The position numbers and the translations under genes were made by a program. The notes under the pieces are model-generated. The model did no database searches. It saw nothing but the letters and a program-made list of their open reading frames with translations, and was not told the origin of the DNA. This document shows, piece after piece, positions 24,731 through 30,270 of a stretch of DNA of 30,270 nucleotides (its first letter is position 1; each line of letters opens with the position of its first letter). Location: contig CAYPST010000045.1 of NCBI GenBank assembly GCA_964413425.1, positions 1 through 30,270 of the forward strand, read 5' to 3'. Source of the DNA: DATFLS01 sp964413425 (lineage in GTDB: Bacteria > Fidelibacterota > JAANXI01).

Positions 24731-25789
24731 GTGAAAACAGTGGTGACTGAAATGGAAGGAAGAGAATTAACATCTCGGGAAAATTCGGTTTTGGAAGCCA
24801 TTGTGCTCGATTTTGTGAGATCAGCCAGACCGGTAGGATCCCGGCAGATCGCAAAAAATTATGACATTGATGTCAGCTCTGCCACCATCCGGAATACTAT
24901 GGCGGACCTGGAGGACCGGGGTTATTTAACCCACCCTCATACTTCCGCCGGGCGTTTGCCAACCGATAAAGGGTACCGGTATTATGTGGATATCCTCATG
25001 CAGTCATCGGAACTCAGCCGGGAAGAACGACAATTCATTGCGCTGCAGATCGATCCGAATGCGCAGGATATTGAAGAAATTTTACGAAGAACGTCACAGG
25101 TATTGGGGCAGCTGTCTGATGAATTCGGGATCGTACTTACCCCGAAATTCTATCGTGGGGTTCTGGAGAAACTGGAGTTGGTCGAACTGGCCAGCGATAA
25201 GTTATTGGTTGTCATCAATATCAAGTCGGGCATTGTGAAGACGGTTATCATGGAGGTACAGCACCGGATTCCGCGAGAGCGCCTTACCGAGGTCACCCGG
25301 ATGCTGAATGAGCGACTGGCGGGTTTAACGCTTCAGGAGGTCAAGCAAACCATCGACGAGCGGTTTAAAAATTCTGATGCCCGGGATGATGAACTGATAC
25401 AGTTGATTGTCGATAATGCGGATACGGTGTTTAATTTTGCCGACAGGATCACGATTCATACCTCCGGTGCAAAAAATATTATCAGCCAGCCGGAGATGCA
25501 GGATCCCAGGAAGATGTCACACTTCATGGAAATGGTGGAAGAAGGCGATTTGTTTACACGGTTGTTTAATGAATTAAAAATGAGCGATGATGTGTTTATT
25601 GCCATCGGTTCGGAAAATAGACTGATGGAAGTCAATGAGTACAGCATCATTGCCAGCTCCTATCAGTACGGAGGTGTGAATGGCACAGTTGCTATTTTGG
25701 GTCCTACCCGGATGTACTATCATAAAGTGATCTCTCTGGTAAAAATGACGGCAAATATCATTAGTGAGAAATTCGATAGGCAGTTGTAA
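24731..25789 (+). CDS. hrcA: Heat-inducible transcription repressor HrcA
   Basis: 352 aa. N-terminal winged helix (LTSRENSVLEAIVLDFV ... GSRQIAKNYDIDVSSATIRN), the wing segment ADLEDRGYLTHPHTSAGRLPTDKGYRYYV, then a GAF-like domain with an inserted dimerisation segment. By family it binds CIRCE operators upstream of chaperone genes. I see no TTAGCACTC-N9-GAGTGCTAA-like site before hrcA, grpE or dnaJ. The start could be GTG 24731 or ATG 24752; neither has a clear ribosome site. It leads hrcA-grpE-dnaJ, a usual order apart from the missing dnaK. Confidence 0.95.
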   Translation: MKTVVTEMEGRELTSRENSVLEAIVLDFVRSARPVGSRQIAKNYDIDVSSATIRNTMADLEDRGYLTHPHTSAGRLPTDKGYRYYVDILMQSSELSREERQFIALQIDPNAQDIEEILRRTSQVLGQLSDEFGIVLTPKFYRGVLEKLELVELASDKLLVVINIKSGIVKTVIMEVQHRIPRERLTEVTRMLNERLAGLTLQEVKQTIDERFKNSDARDDELIQLIVDNADTVFNFADRITIHTSGAKNIISQPEMQDPRKMSHFMEMVEEGDLFTRLFNELKMSDDVFIAIGSENRLMEVNEYSIIASSYQYGGVNGTVAILGPTRMYYHKVISLVKMTANIISEKFDRQL

Positions 25790-25840
25790 TCGGGAAGTAA
25801 CGATAAATTCAAATACAAGAATAAGGATACGAACGGTTCA

Positions 25841-26518
25841 ATGGTAAGTAAGTCGGAGAAGAATAATCAACCTATGGAAGAAGAGGTTGATACATTTGCC
25901 GGAGAAGAACAGCGGCGAACTGATATGGAGGAATCGGAAGCAGCTACCGATAATGATGTTGATGCCGGTAGCGGAGATCATGAACACGAGGAAAAAACTT
26001 CCCGGCAGGACTCAGAACCACAGGAAGCAGAGACAACAGAGGATAATGCGCAAACGGAAGATGAATACCAGCGGAAATATGGAGAGCTGCAACAGCGATA
26101 CGATGAGTTAAATGAAAAATATTTACGGTTAGTTGCGGAATTTGATAATTATAAAAAACGGAAAGAGCGTGAATATACCCGGCGCGTCCAACATGCGAAT
26201 GAAGAGTTTATCCGGGAGGTTCTCCCGGTGCTCGATGATCTTGAACGAGCGATGGAGGCTTCGAAAGACGGGTCCTCTTTTACGGAGCTCAAATCAGGCG
26301 TCGCGCTGGTCTATGAGAACTTTAAGAACATTTTAAAACGACGTGGCGTGGAAGCGATTGATTCGGTCGGGGAACCCTTTGATCCCGATTTGCATGACGC
26401 CATGATGGTCCGTGAATCAGAGGAACATGACTCAGAGACCGTACTGGAGGAATTTGAACGCGGATATAAATTAGGCGATACCGTTTTGCGTCACGCAAAA
26501 GTAGTGGTGAGTAGATAA
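25841..26518 (+). CDS. grpE: Nucleotide exchange factor GrpE
   Basis: 225 aa. A long, acidic, low-complexity N-terminus (about residues 1-75, rich in E, D, Q and T) precedes the coiled coil (YGELQQRYDELNEKYLRLVAEFDNYKKR) and the beta-wing domain with VLPVLDDLERAM and FDPDLHDAMM. By family it releases ADP from DnaK. ATAAGGAT precedes the ATG. dnaJ starts 2 nt after the stop. Confidence 0.95.
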   Translation: MVSKSEKNNQPMEEEVDTFAGEEQRRTDMEESEAATDNDVDAGSGDHEHEEKTSRQDSEPQEAETTEDNAQTEDEYQRKYGELQQRYDELNEKYLRLVAEFDNYKKRKEREYTRRVQHANEEFIREVLPVLDDLERAMEASKDGSSFTELKSGVALVYENFKNILKRRGVEAIDSVGEPFDPDLHDAMMVRESEEHDSETVLEEFERGYKLGDTVLRHAKVVVSR

Positions 26519-26520
26519 TT

Positions 26521-27693
26521 ATGCCAAAAGATTATTATACAGTATTAGGAGTTGATCGGAACGCCAGTCAGGATGAGATAAAAAAGGCGTATAGAAAGAA
26601 AGCATTAAAATATCATCCTGACAAGAACCCGGATGATCCGGCGGCTGAACAGAAATTTAAGGAAGCGGCGGAAGCGTATTCGGTGCTCAGTGATTCCCAG
26701 AAGCGCAAACGCTATGATCAGTTTGGTCATCAGGGCGTGAAATCCGAAGCAGGTGGTGGCGCCGGTGCCTATGGTGGCTTCTCCAATGTAGATGATATCT
26801 TTGATGCGTTCGGCGATATCTTTGGCGGATTCGGAGGATTCGGTGACATTTTCGGCAGTAGCCGATCCGGTCGAAGAACCAGTCGACGGCGCTCCCGGGG
26901 AACACAACGGGGTTCTGACTTAAAGATTCGCCTGAAGCTGGACCTCGAAGAGATCGCCGAAGGAGCCACCAAGAAGGTGAAAGTACGACGGCTGGAGCGA
27001 TGTGAGGGCTGTAACGGGAGCGGCGCAGAATCCGGTTCCGATATGAAAACATGCCCGGTGTGCCGCGGAGCCGGCGAGGTTCGGCAATCAACCCAGTCAA
27101 TATTCGGACAGATGGTCAATGTCCGTGAATGCTCCAATTGTGACGGTACAGGCCAGGTGATTGAAGAGCTCTGTCGTACCTGTGGCGGGTCAGGATTGGT
27201 GAAAAAAGAAGTGACTCTGTCCATTGATGTGCCCCCTGGGGTTGCGAATGGAAATTATATGACCCTGCGAGGAGAAGGAAACAAGGGGCCCCACGGCGGT
27301 CCACCAGGGAATTTAGTTGTCCTGTTCGAAGAAAAACCGCATAAGTATTTTACGCGCAAAGGCGATGATGTCCTCCTGGAAGCGAAGGTTACCTTTTCCC
27401 AGGCCGCCTTAGGTGATGAGATTCGGGTGCCGACCTTAGACGGGGAAGCCAGTCTCAAAATTCCGGCTGGCATTCAGTCCGGAAAAGTGCTGCGGATGCG
27501 AAAAAAAGGATTGCCAGCTCTGGAACGCTCCCGGCGTGGCGATCAACTGGTGAAAATTCAAGTGGTCACTCCACAAAAACTATCCGAAGAAGAGACGCGT
27601 CTATTGCAAGAGTTAGCAAAGTATGACGAGCAACATAGGACGAATGGTGAAGAAGGATTTTTCGAGAAGGTAAAGAACGCATTTAGCTCCTAA
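26521..27693 (+). CDS. dnaJ: Chaperone DnaJ
   Basis: 390 aa, full-length type I J-protein. J domain with HPD at 32-34; glycine/phenylalanine-rich region (about 75-120, FGDIFGGFGGFGDIFG) with an arginine/serine-rich patch after it; four zinc-binding CxxCxGxG repeats starting at C161, C178, C204 and C218; then the substrate-binding C-terminal domains. Likely co-translated with grpE. dnaK is not in the window, so the ATPase partner must be encoded elsewhere. Confidence 0.97.
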   Translation: MPKDYYTVLGVDRNASQDEIKKAYRKKALKYHPDKNPDDPAAEQKFKEAAEAYSVLSDSQKRKRYDQFGHQGVKSEAGGGAGAYGGFSNVDDIFDAFGDIFGGFGGFGDIFGSSRSGRRTSRRRSRGTQRGSDLKIRLKLDLEEIAEGATKKVKVRRLERCEGCNGSGAESGSDMKTCPVCRGAGEVRQSTQSIFGQMVNVRECSNCDGTGQVIEELCRTCGGSGLVKKEVTLSIDVPPGVANGNYMTLRGEGNKGPHGGPPGNLVVLFEEKPHKYFTRKGDDVLLEAKVTFSQAALGDEIRVPTLDGEASLKIPAGIQSGKVLRMRKKGLPALERSRRGDQLVKIQVVTPQKLSEEETRLLQELAKYDEQHRTNGEEGFFEKVKNAFSS

Positions 27694-27731
27694 TTTTTAT
27701 CGGAGAATAAACTTTTCGACGGCTTCGACGT

Positions 27732-28181
27732 GTGGGATCTGGTGTGCTTTTAACGAAACAAGAACGGTGGGTAGTTGGTTTTCTGGTTGGCAGCCTGATT
27801 GTCAATGCCACCCTTCACCTGTTTCACCTCACCGGTACTCCGTCTGATTCCTCACAATTTTCCGATGCAAATCCCTCTGATTCGGTATTTCTGGCGAAGG
27901 TCCGTTTGGTAGATTCGTTAGTCCGGAATCAGGTTACTTCGGCAGATGAGTCTCCAGGTGTGCACCAGCTGGTTGATCACCGACAGGATTTTACACTGAA
28001 TATTAATTCGGCACCAGCGGAAGAACTTCAGCGACTGCCCGGTATCGGCCCGGTGATGGCGAAACGAATTATTGCACATCGAAAAAAGAATGGATATTTT
28101 ACAGCATTAAAGGATTTAGAGGAAGTGCGGGGGATTGGACCGGTAACTGCTTCAAATCTAAAACCTCATATTACATTTTAA
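27732..28181 (+). CDS. ComEA-like helix-hairpin-helix protein
   Basis: 149 aa. An N-terminal hydrophobic segment (about residues 12-33) suggests a membrane anchor. A linker rich in S, D and T follows, then a ComEA-type double HhH domain from about residue 92: INSAPAEELQRLPGIGPVMA and VRGIGPVTASNL, both with the GIGP hairpin that binds the DNA backbone. ComEA is the periplasmic DNA receptor of natural transformation, but many genomes carry similar short HhH proteins of unknown role. The start (GTG 27732) is uncertain; GTG 27744 is an alternative and there is no ribosome site. Confidence 0.8.
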   Translation: MGSGVLLTKQERWVVGFLVGSLIVNATLHLFHLTGTPSDSSQFSDANPSDSVFLAKVRLVDSLVRNQVTSADESPGVHQLVDHRQDFTLNINSAPAEELQRLPGIGPVMAKRIIAHRKKNGYFTALKDLEEVRGIGPVTASNLKPHITF

Positions 28182-28213
28182 CGTTGAACCACCATAAGTA
28201 GGTAGGAGGAATT

Positions 28214-29224
28214 GTGGCTTACGAAATTAAGTCAAAACCATACTGGGGCTTGAATATCTTGATTGTATTACTGGTTGGTGCTCTGCTCGCTGTGCTCCTG
28301 ATACCCAAGCAGATTTGGAACGAAGAACAGCAATACCGGGAACAAAGTCGTACCCGAATGCAGAATCTCTGGAAAGTCGAAAGTGTGTTTTTGCGGTTGA
28401 CCGGTGATTATACCGAACTAGGCGAACATGCCATCAACACGGTGAACTTAGTGTATGACACATTGAAAAGCGGCGCTGATTTCACAGGTACACGCCAGAT
28501 TACGTTCCCGCCAAAACAGATCAATATGAACATTGATTCCACGGCAATTACCATATTAGCTACGTTATTTGATTCCACTCTAGCCGATACCGCCTGGGAT
28601 GCGTATCGACAAAACATTATTGATACGTATAACATTCTCACTCTGAACGACTCGACCCAATCGGGGCAGCTTGCAGTGCGAGCTCTGCGCGCAGCCTACG
28701 ACTCAATCCAGGCACAGGAAAATTGGGTGGGGGAAAAACAGATTGTCTTACCATACCAATACGAAGTGGATGTGCCAGACGGCTATGTGACCTTATATGA
28801 TACGACATTTGTACGAACCGAGCGGAGAAGAACCGTCGTTCAGGACACGTCTTACCGGGCAGAAATGCAGACTGATGAGGAGACCGGGGAGCTTGATACC
28901 ACGTGGGTGCCCAAGAGAGATTTAAGTGATATGCAATATCGTTATCCGGATTTGAGAATCCTCGATACCAGTGTGACACAACAGGATAGATGGATTCCGG
29001 ATACGATTTCCGTGCGACCTGATATTAGTTGGTTATACGATCCGCTGACAGGAAAAGGATACATTTTTAAGCGATCAGCCGACGGTTTACATCTGAGAAT
29101 TGAATCGCCCATAAAAGGGGAATATAGAGAGCCAAGATACTATGTCTTTTCGTTATCAGATACCAGTCATGGTTATATCGAAGATGGGGAACCTAGCTGG
29201 GAAGCAGGACAACAGGGCTCGTAA
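28214..29224 (+). CDS. Membrane-anchored protein of unknown family with internal duplication
   Basis: 336 aa, not recognised. A short cytoplasmic N-terminus, one membrane helix (about residues 14-32), a charged, probably helical stretch (WNEEQQYREQSRTRMQNLW), then a periplasmic portion. Two copies of one pattern occur 81 residues apart: YDTLKSGADFTGTRQITFPP (Y81) and YDSIQAQENWVGEKQIVLPY (Y162), each followed by a strand of alternating hydrophobics. No catalytic motif or cysteine pair is seen. GTG start with a strong TAGGAGG 4 nt upstream. It sits between ComEA-like and PilM-like genes, so a pilus or uptake role is possible but unproven. Confidence 0.7.
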   Translation: MAYEIKSKPYWGLNILIVLLVGALLAVLLIPKQIWNEEQQYREQSRTRMQNLWKVESVFLRLTGDYTELGEHAINTVNLVYDTLKSGADFTGTRQITFPPKQINMNIDSTAITILATLFDSTLADTAWDAYRQNIIDTYNILTLNDSTQSGQLAVRALRAAYDSIQAQENWVGEKQIVLPYQYEVDVPDGYVTLYDTTFVRTERRRTVVQDTSYRAEMQTDEETGELDTTWVPKRDLSDMQYRYPDLRILDTSVTQQDRWIPDTISVRPDISWLYDPLTGKGYIFKRSADGLHLRIESPIKGEYREPRYYVFSLSDTSHGYIEDGEPSWEAGQQGS

Positions 29225-29286
29225 AGGGAAGTGTTATTCTGTCACTAAAATAAAATATCTCACAGGTTGTAAGGGCCGATAACTCT

Positions 29287-30207
29287 TTGGTTGGTATTTC
29301 ATTTTTAGGAAATAATGCCGTATTTGCCCAGCTGGTGAGAAGAGATGACGGCTTAAAAATTGAACGTTACGGGGAGATTCGCCTTCAACAAGTACTGGCG
29401 AACATACACGATGTCCGGAAAAACGAATTTGAATCAGAGGTCAGGAGAATTTTCTCAAACGTTCAACACAGATTGATCTTTCCGGATCACACTTTCAGTC
29501 TTATTATTCCGAGCGAGTGGCTTCATTATTATTTTATCCCGGTATACTCTTCGTTAAAGGGTGAAGAAAGGCAAGTATTTCTCGAGTGGGAATTTTCTCA
29601 GCGGCTCGGTGAGTTTGCTGCTCAGATGGATACCCGTCTCTTCCCCTTTCCTCAGCATGAAGAACAGAATGCAGTACTTTCCGTAGCATTTCCGCGGGGA
29701 CTACTTGAATTATTCACCACTGTTGCCGCTGAACTGGATATCATGATTGAATCGGTTGAGATCGACCTGTTTGCAGGATGGAATAATATCCCAAAAGATC
29801 AGGAATTCCAGTATTTGTGTAAATTCACAGAGAACACCATCGGAATTTCGCTATTCCATTATCATGTGTTCCACGGGGCTGGGATCTTCAGTTTGAACGC
29901 GGCGAACGATACTGTGCGATATTTACGAGGCTCCATCGACAATACCAGGGCAAAACACTTCCAGCGGATTCTGCGAAGTATTTTAACAGGATATGATCCG
30001 GTACACAGAATTATCTGGGTATATGGAACCGACTTTCCTGCTTCTCTCGAATCTCTGAGACGGTCAGAAGATAATTTGCGTGTGATGCGACCTTTTACCG
30101 ATTGGGGAATCAGCATGGCTCCACCGGATGAATACACCGAGTGCCGGTTTACAGAGGTGGCCGGAGTATTGAGAACTCAGATAGAAGGGTTCATCGATTC
30201 GAATTAA
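29287..30207 (+). CDS. PilM-like actin-fold protein with degenerate nucleotide site
   Basis: 306 aa. The order of segments resembles PilM of type IV pili: VGISFLGNNAVFAQLVRRDDG at the N-terminus (PilM: VGIDIGSSSVKLVEL), FSLIIPSEWLHYYFIPV then EERQVFLEWEFSQRLG (PilM: EEL..AI.WE.EQYIP), VLSVAFPRGLLELFTTV, and CKFTENTIGISLFH where PilM has DIGAS. The phosphate-binding Asp and Gly residues (D-x-G) are missing in both loops, so ATP binding is doubtful. The start is TTG 29287; no ATG or GTG fits. Element D begins in its stop region. The call rests on pattern resemblance; a distant structural homologue is possible. Confidence 0.55.
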   Translation: MVGISFLGNNAVFAQLVRRDDGLKIERYGEIRLQQVLANIHDVRKNEFESEVRRIFSNVQHRLIFPDHTFSLIIPSEWLHYYFIPVYSSLKGEERQVFLEWEFSQRLGEFAAQMDTRLFPFPQHEEQNAVLSVAFPRGLLELFTTVAAELDIMIESVEIDLFAGWNNIPKDQEFQYLCKFTENTIGISLFHYHVFHGAGIFSLNAANDTVRYLRGSIDNTRAKHFQRILRSILTGYDPVHRIIWVYGTDFPASLESLRRSEDNLRVMRPFTDWGISMAPPDEYTECRFTEVAGVLRTQIEGFIDSN

Positions 30208-30208
30208 T

Positions 30209-30270
30209 GAGTCTGTTTAGAAAACGCCTCGCCCCGAAGGGATGCCTTCGGCAAAGAGATCCCGTGACGA
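30209..30270. mobile_element. MITE-like element D, left end only (runs off the window)
   Basis: Begins GAGTCTGTTTAGAAAACGCC and is identical to element C over its first 36 bases apart from one A/G change, then continues with C's sequence after skipping the 45-bp block. The six bases before it, ATTAAT (30203-30208), are the expected left target copy and contain the TAA stop of the PilM-like gene. The right end lies beyond the window. Confidence 0.75.

Overview
The window carries 30 protein-coding genes, all on the + strand, packed in short-spaced or overlapping runs. It looks like housekeeping chromosome from a Gram-negative, rod-shaped bacterium with an outer membrane. The evidence is the mreBCD-PBP2-rodA elongation module, a BamD-like assembly lipoprotein, a CpoB/YbgF-like Tol-associated lipoprotein, an MlaF-type ABC ATPase, and a beta-barrel protein ending in an aromatic residue. 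The mix of lipoproteins, TPR proteins and small companion enzymes suggests an uncultured FCB-group lineage (Marinimicrobia/Calditrichota/KSB1-like). That placement is an inference from style, not from a search.

Layout: (1) 1-2389, mtaB and a compact phosphomutase-like metalloenzyme. (2) 2464-10074, purN-purH-mreB-mreC-mreD-mrdA-rodA, a nearly gap-free run joining the end of purine synthesis to cell-wall elongation. (3) 10175-15735, an envelope block: CpoB-like lipoprotein, half-length glycogen-synthase-like protein, terminator, lipoprotein, outer-membrane barrel and TPR lipoprotein, closed by a strong terminator. (4) 15915-20066, glyA, nrdR, mlaF-like ATPase, FN3 lipoprotein and a Trm112-like zinc protein. 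(5) 20127-24658, bamD, nadD, a 688-bp non-coding stretch, a methyltransferase, ftsE and ftsX. (6) 24731-27693, hrcA-grpE-dnaJ without dnaK. (7) 27732-30207, a ComEA-like helix-hairpin-helix protein, an unrecognised membrane-anchored protein with an internal duplication, and a PilM-like protein with a degenerate nucleotide site, possibly a pilus or DNA-uptake locus.

The most notable signal is non-coding. Three complete elements of 149-235 bp (17690-17838, 21598-21832, 22965-23132) and the left end of a fourth (30209 to the window edge) share imperfect terminal inverted repeats that begin GAG, mostly GAGTCT, and each complete copy is flanked by a perfect 6-bp direct repeat. They are too small to encode a transposase, so they look like MITE-type non-autonomous elements. 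Two of them sit exactly at the start codon of an ABC-ATPase gene (mlaF and ftsE): the duplicated target ATGATT is the gene's own first two codons. Removing the element and one target copy restores tight gene junctions (9 nt between nrdR and mlaF; a TAATG stop/start overlap between the methyltransferase and ftsE). One element also places a terminator 11 nt before the mlaF start. These insertions have therefore probably rewired two envelope/division operons.
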